Source of the DNA: Phycisphaeraceae bacterium
GTDB lineage: Bacteria; Planctomycetota; Phycisphaerae; Phycisphaerales; Phycisphaeraceae
Length of the DNA: 64,000 nucleotides
Assembly: GCA_028277745.1 (NCBI GenBank)
Contig: JANQFR010000096.1
Coordinates: 42,152-106,151 of the forward strand
Direction: 5' to 3'
Shown here: positions 51,548-59,450 of the stretch, in pieces
How positions within the stretch are numbered: the first letter of the stretch is position 1
Layout: every line of letters starts with the position of its first letter
Notes under the pieces: model-generated
Told to the model about the DNA's origin: nothing
What the model saw: only the letters and a program-made list of their open reading frames with translations
The model's database searches: none
Translations under genes and position numbers: made by a program

Positions 51548-51575
51548 AAAGACATCATCATGCATTATCGGACTT
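51548..51575. other. Right dif-like Xer recombination site
   Basis: On the reverse strand: XerC-side arm AAGTCCGATAA, spacer TGCATG, then a poorly conserved XerD-side arm ATGATGTCTTT. Swapping half-sites predicts that the undisturbed chromosomal site had the arm AAGTCCGATAA here and TTATGTATAAT at the left site. Confidence 0.65.
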
Positions 51576-51645
51576 TTTAGGCAGCCTTTAAATCCCGTCA
51601 ACGCCATCTTATGAAATGCAGACGAGGCCCAGTAGGCAGGCTTAT

Positions 51646-51685
51646 CAAAAGAAGAAACGCCAGCTCGCGGGAAACGGGCTGGCGT
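51646..51685 (-). terminator. Rho-independent terminator of tRNA-Lys(CUU)
   Basis: Leftward of the tRNA, a stem with arms ACGCCAGC/GCTGGCGT (51657-51664/51678-51685) is followed on the reverse strand by TTTCTTCTTTT (51646-51656). It is placed just after the tRNA's 3' end. Confidence 0.75.
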
Positions 51686-51700
51686 CTTGGGATGATGAAT

Positions 51701-51773
51701 GCCCCCTCTAGGACTCGAACCTAGGACCTGCGGATTAAGAATCCGATGCTCTAACCGACTGAGCTAAGGAGGC
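51701..51773 (-). tRNA. tRNA-Lys(CUU)
   Basis: A 73-base cloverleaf read leftward. The acceptor stem GCCTCCT pairs with AGGGGGC (with one G-T pair). The D-arm is AGCTCAGTCGGTTAGAGC, the anticodon loop carries CTT within GGATTCTTAATCC, and the T-arm reads GGTTCGAGTCC. The anticodon CUU reads AAG (Lys). The Xer-integrated element lies 126 bases beyond its 3' end, so it is a neighbour, not the integration site. Confidence 0.93.
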
Positions 51774-51998
51774 GTGCTTGCCTTGTGATCAAGTCGCGCA
51801 TTGTAAACCGCGCGCGGGCGGTGTCAACATCGGGCGGGCGGGATAGGCGGGAAGTGTTTGGGCCTGTGTGACGCAAGGCATAGAAATGCGGGGCAGGCTC
51901 GGCTGCGGTAAACGGTGAGGGTTCGTCAGGGGCTGGCCGGCGGATTGCGGGCGGCGGACGCGGGGCTTATGATCGCTGGATTGTTTGTCGGAGCCTCC

Positions 51999-53219
51999 AT
52001 GCGTTCGATCTCGATGACCCGTTTCTGGGCGCCACTTGTGGTGGCGTCATGCCTCCTGGCGGCGCCGCGCGGCGCGGCTCAGGAGACGTTTGAGCTCGAT
52101 GGCGACGGCTGGCGGCTCCAGGAAGCCCCGCCGCCCGACTCGCCGGCGGGGCAACTCCAGACGATCCGTAAGCGGCTGGCGGAGGGCAAGCCCAAGGAGG
52201 CCCTCAAGCTTGCTGAGCAGTGGCAGGAGGACCATCCCAACGACCCGCTGCTCGTCGAGGCCCGGCTGCTTGAGGGCGACGCGAAATCGGCGATGGGCAG
52301 CTATTACGCCGCCCTGTTCGACTATGAGTATGTCGCCCGGGTCTACCCCGCCACGGAGCAGTTCCGCACGGCGCTGGAGCGGGAGTACGAGATCGCCCGC
52401 CTGTTCACCAGCGGGATGAAACGCAAGTTCCTGGGGATGCGGCTCCTGCCGGCCGAGGGGGAGGGGGCGGAGCTGCTGATCCGTATTCAGGAGCGGGCCC
52501 CGGGGTCGGAAATCGGCGAGCGGGCGAGCCTGACCCTAGCCAACTATTACTTCGAAGACGGCCGGATGACGCTGGCTTCGGATGCTTACGACCTGTTTCT
52601 GCTGAACTACCCCAGCAGCACGCAGCGTGAATGGGCGATGCTCCGCCTGATCCAGGCCAATCTTGCACGGTTCAAGGGGCCGGCGTTCGACCCGACGGGG
52701 CTGATCGAGGCGTTGGAGCGGCTGAAGATGTACCAGGCCGAGTTCCCCGCGGCGGCGGAGCGTATCGGCGCCGAGGCGCTGCTGATCCGCATCAACGCTT
52801 CACTGGCGTTGAAGGACCTCAACACCGCGCGGTGGTACGACACGCGCGGCGAGGATATTTCGGCGGCGTACCTGTACCGCCGGATTATTGAGGAGCACCC
52901 CGAGACCCCGGCCGCCCAGCAGGCGATCGCCCGGTTGGCGAAGCTGCCGATCCCGGTGGTGCAGAAGACCGCGAACATCCCGATCGCCCCGCCGCCGCGG
53001 GACCAGGCGATTGACCTGAACGATCCGGCCAACCGTGACGAGCTGCGCCCGGTGGAGGAAGCCCGCGAAAGGCGAGGCGGGCTGACCCCGGCCCAGGAAG
53101 GCGAGTTGCTCGATACGGTGCGGGACATCGAGGGCGACGACATCGACACCACCGAAGGCGGCGACCCGGCGATGACACCGGAGATCGACACGTTCCGCGA
53201 AGAGGAGAAGGACGAGTGA
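51999..53219 (+). CDS. TPR-rich exported protein (BamD-like)
   Basis: A 406-residue protein from ATG 51999 (GGAG six bases upstream), with signal peptide (LVVASCLLAAPRGAA/QE). The body holds tetratricopeptide-like helical pairs (KRLAEGKPKEALKLAEQWQEDHPNDP; ANYYFEDGRMTLASDAYDLFLLNYPSS; AAYLYRRIIEEHPETPAAQQAIARL). Such proteins assemble outer-membrane components, as BamD does. The acidic C-terminus (DTVRDIEGDD...) is repeated in the small gene that follows. The stop overlaps that gene's GTG start. A role with LptE in envelope assembly is inferred. Confidence 0.75.
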   Translation: MRSISMTRFWAPLVVASCLLAAPRGAAQETFELDGDGWRLQEAPPPDSPAGQLQTIRKRLAEGKPKEALKLAEQWQEDHPNDPLLVEARLLEGDAKSAMGSYYAALFDYEYVARVYPATEQFRTALEREYEIARLFTSGMKRKFLGMRLLPAEGEGAELLIRIQERAPGSEIGERASLTLANYYFEDGRMTLASDAYDLFLLNYPSSTQREWAMLRLIQANLARFKGPAFDPTGLIEALERLKMYQAEFPAAAERIGAEALLIRINASLALKDLNTARWYDTRGEDISAAYLYRRIIEEHPETPAAQQAIARLAKLPIPVVQKTANIPIAPPPRDQAIDLNDPANRDELRPVEEARERRGGLTPAQEGELLDTVRDIEGDDIDTTEGGDPAMTPEIDTFREEEKDE

Positions 53220-53434
53220 TTCACCGCTGCGTCGCCGCGTCGGCCTGCCTTGTGCTGGCCGGGTGCGGGCACCATCCCGATGGGTTCGATCCTGAGGACT
53301 CCGCGGCCGAGGAGGCAGGGTTGGCTGATACGGTGCGGGACCTTGAGGGCGATGACATCGGCGCCACCGAAGGCGGCGACCCGGCGATGACGCCCGAGAT
53401 CGATACGTTCCGTGAAGAGGAGGGGGGCCGGTGA
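53216..53434 (+). CDS. Chimeric mini-lipoprotein created by tandem duplication
   Basis: A 72-residue protein from GTG 53216, overlapping both neighbours by 4 bases. Its first 18 residues (a lipoprotein signal with lipobox LAGC) match the start of the following lptE gene, and residues about 35-70 match the C-terminus of the preceding TPR protein (VRDLEGDD, TEGGDPAMTPEIDTFREEE). So the junction between the two genes was duplicated in tandem, giving a small gene with lptE's head and the TPR gene's tail. It is probably translated as a short lipoprotein; any function is doubtful. Confidence 0.7.
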   Translation: MIHRCVAASACLVLAGCGHHPDGFDPEDSAAEEAGLADTVRDLEGDDIGATEGGDPAMTPEIDTFREEEGGR

Positions 53435-54036
53435 CTCACCGCTGCGCTGCCGCCGTGTTGGCCTGTTTCGTGCTGGCCGGGTGCGGGTACAACTCGAAAG
53501 AGCTGTATCCCGAGGGGTACCGCACGGTGTCGGCGCCGATCTTCGAAAACCTCACGTTCTATCGCGGCGTCGAGTTCAAGCTGACCGAAGCGTTGGTCAA
53601 GGAGATCGAGAAGCGCACGCCCTACAAGGTGGTGGCGTCCGGGGCGGCCGACACGCGCCTGACGGGGACGATCACGAGCATCGAGCAGAGCCTGTTGTCG
53701 CGTCGCCGGGACGGCAACGTGCCGGATGAATTGGAACTGACGCTGACGGTGAATTTCGAGTGGCAGGACCTGCGGACCGGCCGGCCGATCATCGATCGGC
53801 GGGGGTTCAGCTCGGTGGGGCGCTACATCCCGGCCCGTTCGGTGGGCGAGCCGGTGCAGATCGCGCAGTACCAGGCGGTGCAATCGATGGCCCGCGACAT
53901 CGTGTCGGCGATGCGTTCGGACTGGCTCACCGCCCCACCGCCGGCCGAGGGCCAGGCCGAGGGGCAACCCGCCTCCCCCGCCGCCACCCCGTCGGGAGAG
54001 GCGCCAGGGGAGGCGCCGGAGGCGGCCGAGGAATAA
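53431..54036 (+). CDS. lptE: LptE-like LPS-assembly lipoprotein
   Basis: A 201-residue lipoprotein from GTG 53431 (LACFVLAGCG, lipobox cysteine at 18). The body follows the LptE plan: VSAPIFENLTFYRGVEFKLTEALVKEIEKRTPYKVV, then a beta region with LTGTITSIEQ and ELELTLTVNFEWQDLRTG. LptE partners LptD in inserting lipopolysaccharide into the outer membrane. An Ala/Pro-rich, low-complexity tail of about 35 residues follows. The symbol is given on family resemblance. It overlaps the chimeric mini-gene by 4 bases; ftsH follows 154 bases later. Confidence 0.75.
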   Translation: MTHRCAAAVLACFVLAGCGYNSKELYPEGYRTVSAPIFENLTFYRGVEFKLTEALVKEIEKRTPYKVVASGAADTRLTGTITSIEQSLLSRRRDGNVPDELELTLTVNFEWQDLRTGRPIIDRRGFSSVGRYIPARSVGEPVQIAQYQAVQSMARDIVSAMRSDWLTAPPPAEGQAEGQPASPAATPSGEAPGEAPEAAEE

Positions 54037-54190
54037 TCGGACGCAGCGATTTCCGCGATCCCAGCGTCGAATCGGCCGATATCCCCCGCAGACGCGGTTG
54101 CGCCTACAATGAACTTGTTGGCGCCGAAGACGTAGGAAATGAATGCCGTTGCTCCACATACGACGGCCGCCCGGCAACGAAGGATCGTGC

Positions 54191-56227
54191 ATGGCTGAAG
54201 ATCAAGACCCCAAAACGAACGAAGACGCCTCGAAACGCGGCCAGGGACGCCCGCCGACGGCGCCGCGGAACAGCAACTTCATGTCCCGTTTTGGCTGGAT
54301 CCTCCTGGCGGGGCTGGCGATCGCCCTGCTCCTGCTCATGAACCAGGCCCAGAACGCCGCGAAGGACGTCACCTGGCTCACTTTCAAAGAATACGTCCAG
54401 AACGGTTCGTTCAAGAACATCGTGGTCGAAGACCAGAAGATCGTCGGCGAGCTCAAGCCCGACGCCACCGGCACGTCGGCCGACGGCGCCGCCCGGACCC
54501 GGTACTCGGTGGGGATCAGCCCCGGCACCAAGGCCCTGCGTGTCGCCGAACTCGACGCGATGGGCGCCGCTTACGAGGAGCACACCTCCAACAACCTGCT
54601 GTTCACCCTGTTGATCTCGTGGGGGCCGGTGATCCTCATCGCGTTCCTGATCTACTTCTTCGTGTTCCGCAGCCTCCGCAACGCCGGGGGGGGGCCGGGC
54701 ATGCTCGGCAGCTTCGGCCGGTCGCGTCACAAGGTCATGAACAAGGAGCACTCCTCGGTCATGCTCAGCGACGTTGCGGGCATCGAAGAGGCCAAAGAGG
54801 AAGTCAGCGAGATCATCGAGTTCCTGAAGAACCCCAAGAAGTTCCAGCGGCTGGGCGGCCGCGTGCCGCGCGGCGTGCTGCTGTGCGGGCAGCCGGGCTG
54901 CGGCAAGACGCTGCTGGCCAAGGCGGTCGCCGGTGAGGCGGACGTGCCGTTCTTCTCGATCAGCGGCTCGGACTTTGTCGAGATGTTCGTGGGCGTCGGC
55001 GCCTCGCGCGTCCGCGACCTGTTCAAGCAGGCCAAGGAGTCGGCGCCGTGCATCATCTTCCTGGATGAAATTGACGCCGTCGGGCGCCGCCGCGGCAGCG
55101 GGTTCTCCTCTGGCGGGCACGATGAGCGCGAGCAGACCCTCAACGCGATCCTCGTGGAGATGGACGGCTTTGAGTCGTCGGACCAGGTGATCGTGATGGC
55201 CGCAACCAACCGGCAGGACGTGCTCGACCCCGCCCTGACCCGGCCGGGCCGGTTCGACCGGCAGATCGACGTGCCCCCGCCCGACATCAAGGGCCGCATG
55301 GAGATCCTCCAGGTCCACGCCCGCAAGGTGAAGGTTTCGCCCGACGTCGACCTCGAAAAGCTCGCCCGGGGCACCCCCATGTTTTCCGGGGCCGACCTCG
55401 AGGCGATCATCAACGAAGCGGCGATCGGAGCGACGATGCTCGGCAAAGATTTCGTCGAGCAGGACGACCTCGAAGAGGCCCGCGACAAGGTCCGCTGGGG
55501 CCGCGCCCGCAAGAGTCACAAGGTCGAGGAGGACGAGAAGCGGATCATCGCCTATCACGAAGCCGGCCACGCGATCGTCATGTATTACGACGAGGACAGC
55601 GAGCCGCTGCACAAGGTGACGATCATCCCGCGCGGCCAGGCGATGGGCGTCACCTTCATGCTCCCCGAGAAGGACCGCCACATCTATCAGCGTAAGGCCC
55701 TGCTCGCCCAGCTCCGCGTGACCTACGGCGGCCGGATCGCCGAAGAGATGTTCTGCGGCGATATCAGCTCGGGCGCCGCGATGGACATCCGCCAGGCGAC
55801 CAGCATCGCCCGGGCCATGGTCACCCAATACGGCATGGATGACGATCTGGGCTTCCTGATGTACGGCGCCGACGAGTCACGCAACCCCTGGGAGCAGCCC
55901 GACAAGCTCTACTCCGAGGAGACCGCGGAGAAGATCGACGCCGCGGTGAAGGCGTTGATCAACCGCACGTATCAGGAGACCCGCGACCTGCTCGAAGAGC
56001 ACCGCGACCAGCTCGAAGCGCTGGCCCAGGCGTTGCTCAAGTACGAGACGCTCTCGCGTGAAGACGTCGACAAGCTGATGCGCGGCGAGGAACTCGGCAA
56101 ACCGACGGTCAGCGACCTGCTCGCGGCCGAGAAGAAGAAAGCCGCCGCCCCGGCGCAGAAGCCCTCACGCCCCGCCCCGAAGTCGCGCGACGACGAAGCC
56201 CCCGGCGCCATGCCCTCGCCGGCGTGA
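54191..56227 (+). CDS. ftsH: ATP-dependent zinc metalloprotease FtsH
   Basis: A 678-residue membrane protease from ATG 54191 (AAGGA upstream). Two membrane helices (about 33-50 and 135-156) enclose a periplasmic domain. The AAA+ module has Walker A GQPGCGKT (233-240), Walker B IIFLDEID and the second-region ATNRQDVLDPALTRPGRFDRQ; the protease carries HEAGH (456-460). It degrades misfolded and short-lived membrane and cytoplasmic proteins as a hexamer. The C-terminal tail (about 640-678) is Ala/Lys/Pro-rich. Walker A reads CGKT where TGKT is usual, a conservative change. A hairpin follows at 56264. Confidence 0.97.
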   Translation: MAEDQDPKTNEDASKRGQGRPPTAPRNSNFMSRFGWILLAGLAIALLLLMNQAQNAAKDVTWLTFKEYVQNGSFKNIVVEDQKIVGELKPDATGTSADGAARTRYSVGISPGTKALRVAELDAMGAAYEEHTSNNLLFTLLISWGPVILIAFLIYFFVFRSLRNAGGGPGMLGSFGRSRHKVMNKEHSSVMLSDVAGIEEAKEEVSEIIEFLKNPKKFQRLGGRVPRGVLLCGQPGCGKTLLAKAVAGEADVPFFSISGSDFVEMFVGVGASRVRDLFKQAKESAPCIIFLDEIDAVGRRRGSGFSSGGHDEREQTLNAILVEMDGFESSDQVIVMAATNRQDVLDPALTRPGRFDRQIDVPPPDIKGRMEILQVHARKVKVSPDVDLEKLARGTPMFSGADLEAIINEAAIGATMLGKDFVEQDDLEEARDKVRWGRARKSHKVEEDEKRIIAYHEAGHAIVMYYDEDSEPLHKVTIIPRGQAMGVTFMLPEKDRHIYQRKALLAQLRVTYGGRIAEEMFCGDISSGAAMDIRQATSIARAMVTQYGMDDDLGFLMYGADESRNPWEQPDKLYSEETAEKIDAAVKALINRTYQETRDLLEEHRDQLEALAQALLKYETLSREDVDKLMRGEELGKPTVSDLLAAEKKKAAAPAQKPSRPAPKSRDDEAPGAMPSPA

Positions 56228-56263
56228 TCACCCGTCAGCTTCGCACGCCCTACCGCTTTAAGT

Positions 56264-56281
56264 CCGCGGCTCCTGCCGCGG
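56264..56281 (+). terminator. Perfect GC hairpin after ftsH
   Basis: Arms CCGCGGC/GCCGCGG with loop TCCT, 37 bases after the ftsH stop codon. There is no T-run, and the same compact stem form is common as an intergenic repeat in planctomycetes, so it may be a repeat rather than a terminator. Confidence 0.4.
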
Positions 56282-56351
56282 GCTTGCTGTGGTGCTGGGC
56301 TCAGATTTATCATCATGCGGCGTTCAGTTTGACACCTATGGATAGAACGGC

Positions 56352-56735
56352 ATGAACCGCCTTGAGCAGAATAAATCGAATGCAATGGCCTTTTACGATC
56401 TGATGTTCAATCAATGCGAGCCGCGCGATGCGATCGAGCGCTTTGTCGGTGATGTTTACATTCAACACAACCCACATGTAGCGACCGGCAAAGACGGTTT
56501 CATCGACTACTTCGAGCGCATGGCGCGCGAATACCCAGGCAAACGGGTCGAAATCAAGCGGGCTATCGCGGAAGGCGACTTGGTCGTTCTTCATTGCCAC
56601 CAGAAGTGGCCCGACGATCTTGAATACGCCGGGGTCGACATCTTTCGATTCGACGATGCCGGCAAGATCGTAGAGCATTGGGATGTTCTTCAGGAAATGT
56701 CCGAAATCAGCGCTCACGATAATGGTATGTTCTGA
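56352..56735 (+). CDS. NTF2/SnoaL-like small protein
   Basis: A 127-residue single-domain protein with the NTF2-like cone: AMAFYDLMFNQCEPRDAIERFVGDVYIQHNP, GKDGFIDYFERMAREYPGK, and the beta sheet VVLHCHQKWP...AGVDIFRFDDAGKIVEHWDVLQ. Many SnoaL-like members are isomerases or aldol catalysts of unknown substrate; some only bind ligands. There is no signal peptide. It stands alone between ftsH and the zinc-ribbon membrane protein gene. Confidence 0.82.
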   Translation: MNRLEQNKSNAMAFYDLMFNQCEPRDAIERFVGDVYIQHNPHVATGKDGFIDYFERMAREYPGKRVEIKRAIAEGDLVVLHCHQKWPDDLEYAGVDIFRFDDAGKIVEHWDVLQEMSEISAHDNGMF

Positions 56736-56869
56736 AAGGCTTCGGGCCGGCTGCCCTACCGGGGACCAGCCATCAAGAAGAAGACAACCATGAACCATAC
56801 GATGGTGGGGCATCAACAGGACGGCTCCGACATTCAGGGTTTTGAAGAGAGCCGCCGGAGGAACTTCGC

Positions 56870-57994
56870 ATGACCGCCTTTCCCGCCGATGACCGATTAT
56901 TGCTTGACGCCAACGGCCGAATCGATCATGACCTGACTTGTATTGACTGTGGCTACAACCTTCGCACCGCCCTTCCGACCGATGATTGTCCTGAGTGCGG
57001 CAAACCGATCGCCGAATCGGTCCGCGGCGATCTGCTCGTGCTGAGTTGCCTTTCCTGGCTCCGTAAGGTCCGACAAGGACTGACTGTCTATCTGGTCATG
57101 ATCCTGTCAGTCGTGCTCTGTTTCGTAGCTTTTACCGTGATCACGCCATTCATCATCTCCTTTTACGCTGGTTATCTGTGGATTTATTTGATTTTCCTTA
57201 TCCCCATGACGATCGGTCTCGCCGGGGTCTGGCTGATGACCACCGCAGAACCCGGATCGATCACCCCTCGCCGTGAAAAACCTGAGCGTATGCGGCGGCT
57301 CGCTCGTTTGTTTACGGTGATCTCATACCTTTGGGGCGCCGCGCTCCTCATCATCTCGGCCGGTTCTTTTTCGCTCGATTGGCAAACCACCCAGAGTTTG
57401 AGCCTTCTCAATGACGCCATAAGTCTCGCGGGCACGTTCACCCTGTTGGCGTATGCGGCAAGCCTCGCCGCCCGCATCCCCTTAGCGCGGCTCATCCGAC
57501 AGACTCAAATCGTCAAGTGGGGCGTCACTATCAGTACGATTGTCATGCTGGTTGGCGGCGTCATGGGCTTCGTCGCTACCCAGCAAAACCTGAATCAGGC
57601 TTCATCGTCTCAGAATGCTTCGCCTTCCGCCTCTGCTCAACCGGTCGGCTCGCCGCAAGTTTCGTCTTATACCCAGCCCAATGGCAATACGGTCACGACC
57701 ACCACGACGAATTACAGCAATGGCGCGGTCAGCGTTGAGGTCGTCACCACCGATCCCAGTGGACAAGTTATTGCGCAGTCGGTAAACACCACGGCCACGG
57801 CGTTTTCCTGGTCAGGATATTTGAGCCCGGGCATGATTTTCATCTGGGCCACCCAAGCGATCGGCGGAATCGGTCAGATCGTCTTCAGCATCTGGGCTTT
57901 GGTTTTATTGTTCTGGTACCGCTCGCGCCTGAAACGGGCTATCACCGAGGCCGCCCAGATCGTTCAACGTAACGATAATCCCGCACCGGCTTAA
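56870..57994 (+). CDS. Zinc-ribbon membrane protein of unknown function
   Basis: A 374-residue protein with a perfect ribosome site (GGAGGAA, 6 bases before ATG 56870). An N-terminal zinc ribbon (CIDCGYNLR...CPECG, residues about 24-45) precedes about seven membrane helices (85-240, then 300-370), with a Thr/Ser/Asn-rich extracytoplasmic loop (about 245-300). This zinc-ribbon-plus-helices type is widespread in planctomycetes and has no known function. Its stop overlaps that of the convergent small membrane-protein gene by 4 bases. Confidence 0.7.
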   Translation: MTAFPADDRLLLDANGRIDHDLTCIDCGYNLRTALPTDDCPECGKPIAESVRGDLLVLSCLSWLRKVRQGLTVYLVMILSVVLCFVAFTVITPFIISFYAGYLWIYLIFLIPMTIGLAGVWLMTTAEPGSITPRREKPERMRRLARLFTVISYLWGAALLIISAGSFSLDWQTTQSLSLLNDAISLAGTFTLLAYAASLAARIPLARLIRQTQIVKWGVTISTIVMLVGGVMGFVATQQNLNQASSSQNASPSASAQPVGSPQVSSYTQPNGNTVTTTTTNYSNGAVSVEVVTTDPSGQVIAQSVNTTATAFSWSGYLSPGMIFIWATQAIGGIGQIVFSIWALVLLFWYRSRLKRAITEAAQIVQRNDNPAPA

Positions 57995-58176
57995 GCCGCC
58001 TTGCGGGTCGGATTCGACGATGACGCAGATCCAGCCAGCGGCCGCCGCTCGAACGCCAAGGGTTCGGGCGAGCCCGACGCCCTGCCGATCCGCCACAGCC
58101 AGCCGACGGAATAGATGGCAAAACCCCAGCAACCCAGCAGATACGCCGCCGCGACCACTAACAGCCAATCCAGCAT
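57991..58176 (-). CDS. Small membrane protein of unknown function
   Basis: A 61-residue protein from ATG 58176, with GGAG seven bases upstream; a longer frame from 58224 lacks a ribosome site. One membrane helix (MLDWLLVVAAAYLLGCWGFAIYSVGWLW) and an Arg/Pro-rich cytoplasmic tail. No family is recognised. It lies 60 bases downstream of neuB on the same strand, so it could be its second cistron. Confidence 0.45.
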   Translation of the reverse strand: MLDWLLVVAAAYLLGCWGFAIYSVGWLWRIGRASGSPEPLAFERRPLAGSASSSNPTRKAA

Positions 58177-58236
58177 GACGGACTCCCAGCATTGAAACGC
58201 AGGACCGTCATTGGGTATCGGCAAAACAGATATGTT

Positions 58237-59301
58237 CTATCCAGAATCTCTGCCGGATTCCCCGTTGGTCCACAACATGTGAGGCCGCAGCAGATCCCCT
58301 GCCGGGACAGACTGACGCACCCGACTCCCCACGCAATCGGCCAACCTCGCCGCCGGGATGCCCGTGCCGGGCCGTCGAACCGTCAGATCGTCCCGCGTCA
58401 GCACGTGGCCGGCGTCAACGTCCCGGGCGGCGCACACGCTCTGCCGCGATGTCCGCCGCACATCCGCCTCGATCGGCAGCATCGCCTTGCGCACGGGTCC
58501 CATCATCGTCGCGGCGGCACGCACCTTGGCCACGCACGCGGCAAAACCGGCCGGGTCGAGGCTCGCCGCGTGGTCCGGCCCCGGGGCCGTCCGGTCGTAG
58601 GTCAGGTGCTTCTCGATCACCACCGCCCCGGCCGCCACGGCCAACGCCGACGTCTCGATCGACACCGTGTGGTCCGAGTAACCCACCGCCACGCCCCACC
58701 GCTGCCTGAGCGCCGCGATCCCACCCAACGCCGCGTCCTCCTCCGGCGTGGGGTAGGCCGAGACGCATTGCAACAACGCCCCGCCGCACCGCGTGATCGT
58801 CGCCGCCGCCGTCGCCAGTTCGTCCGATTCGCACGCCCCGGTCGATATCAGCAGGGGCCGGTCAAGCGTCGCTGCCGCATCCAGCAACGGCGTGTTCACC
58901 GCGTCAGGCGACGCGATTTTCACCAAATCAACGTTGAGTTGCGCTAAATCCGCGACGTCCTCCAGGCTGAACGGCGTGACGACGAACCGCAACCCAGCCT
59001 CCCGCGCCGCGTCGCCGACCCGGCGCATGTCATCGAATGACAAAGCCAATCCTGAGAGCAGGTCCTCGGCGCTGTCCGCCTGGCCGTCCTGATAGGCCGC
59101 CAGCATCGCCTGGTTGGAGAGTAGCCGATGCGTGCGAAACAACTGCAGTTTCACTGCATCCGCTCCCGCCGCCGCCGCCGCCGCGACCAGTTCTCGCGCT
59201 CGATCGGCGTCCCCATTGTGGTTGACCCCGATTTCGGCGATCACGAACACACCCGCAGGCGTCTGGTCGGTGGCTGGAGCAAAAAACGGCGTCTGTTTCA
59301 T
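58237..59301 (-). CDS. neuB: NeuB-family N-acetylneuraminate/nonulosonate synthase
   Basis: A 354-residue enzyme from ATG 59301 (AGGA upstream). The N-terminal barrel has the NeuB signatures VIAEIGVNHNGD (about 20-31), DAVKLQLF and SLEDVADLAQLNVDLVKIASPD, plus GYSDHTVSIE and EKHLTYDRTAPGPDH. The C-terminal SAF (antifreeze-like) domain spans about 290-350 (SVCAARDVDAGHVLTRDDLTVRRPG). It condenses an N-acetylhexosamine with phosphoenolpyruvate into a nonulosonic acid for surface glycans or flagellin. The first 50 codons of the longer open frame (to 59451) run through the adjacent tRNA and are rejected. The tRNA gene is divergent, 78 bases away. Confidence 0.9.
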   Translation of the reverse strand: MKQTPFFAPATDQTPAGVFVIAEIGVNHNGDADRARELVAAAAAAGADAVKLQLFRTHRLLSNQAMLAAYQDGQADSAEDLLSGLALSFDDMRRVGDAAREAGLRFVVTPFSLEDVADLAQLNVDLVKIASPDAVNTPLLDAAATLDRPLLISTGACESDELATAAATITRCGGALLQCVSAYPTPEEDAALGGIAALRQRWGVAVGYSDHTVSIETSALAVAAGAVVIEKHLTYDRTAPGPDHAASLDPAGFAACVAKVRAAATMMGPVRKAMLPIEADVRRTSRQSVCAARDVDAGHVLTRDDLTVRRPGTGIPAARLADCVGSRVRQSVPAGDLLRPHMLWTNGESGRDSG

Positions 59302-59378
59302 CGGCCGCATCCTAACGCCCCACCCATCGGCCTGCTTGACCCGCCCGGCGTCCCGCGATAACGTGCAAAGTTCGCCTT

Positions 59379-59450
59379 GACCGGGTAGCTCAACGGCAGA
59401 GCATCGGCCTTTTAAGCCGCTGGTTGTGGGTTCGAATCCCACCCCGGTCA
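59379..59450 (+). tRNA. tRNA-Lys(UUU)
   Basis: A 72-base cloverleaf: acceptor stem GACCGGG/CCCGGTC, D-arm AGCTCAACGGCAGAGC, anticodon loop CTTTTAA with anticodon TTT (Lys), T-arm GGGTTCGAATCCC, discriminator A. It is overlapped from the right by the integrase gene on the opposite strand and is the probable attachment site of the second island. Confidence 0.92.

Larger units (their letters stand above)
48352..51558. mobile_element. 3.2-kb Xer-integrated element with HUH Rep (ssDNA plasmid/phage-like)
   Basis: Bounded by two dif-like sites sharing a 13-bp core (CATGCATTATCGG at 48352 and 51559, 3207 bp apart). All five genes run leftward and overlap: OB-fold-like protein, membrane protein, HUH Rep, sigma-like factor and a small RHH-like protein. 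The right 500 bases hold stacked hairpins, direct repeats and a DnaA box, an origin-like region. This is the layout of integrative mobile elements exploiting Xer (IMEX), such as filamentous phages, but no capsid or Zot-like gene is seen. It might be a plasmid or a satellite. A single compact transcript is likely. Confidence 0.75.
51058..51998. other. Long non-coding region: origin-like block, Xer site, terminator and tRNA
   Basis: No gene is supported from 51058 to 51998 except tRNA-Lys(CUU). In order: the promoter region of the element's operon, a cluster of five hairpins (51326-51473), paired direct repeats around a DnaA box (51487-51539), the right dif-like site, the tRNA terminator, the tRNA, and about 220 bases upstream of the TPR protein gene. 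Features are listed separately. Confidence 0.6.
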
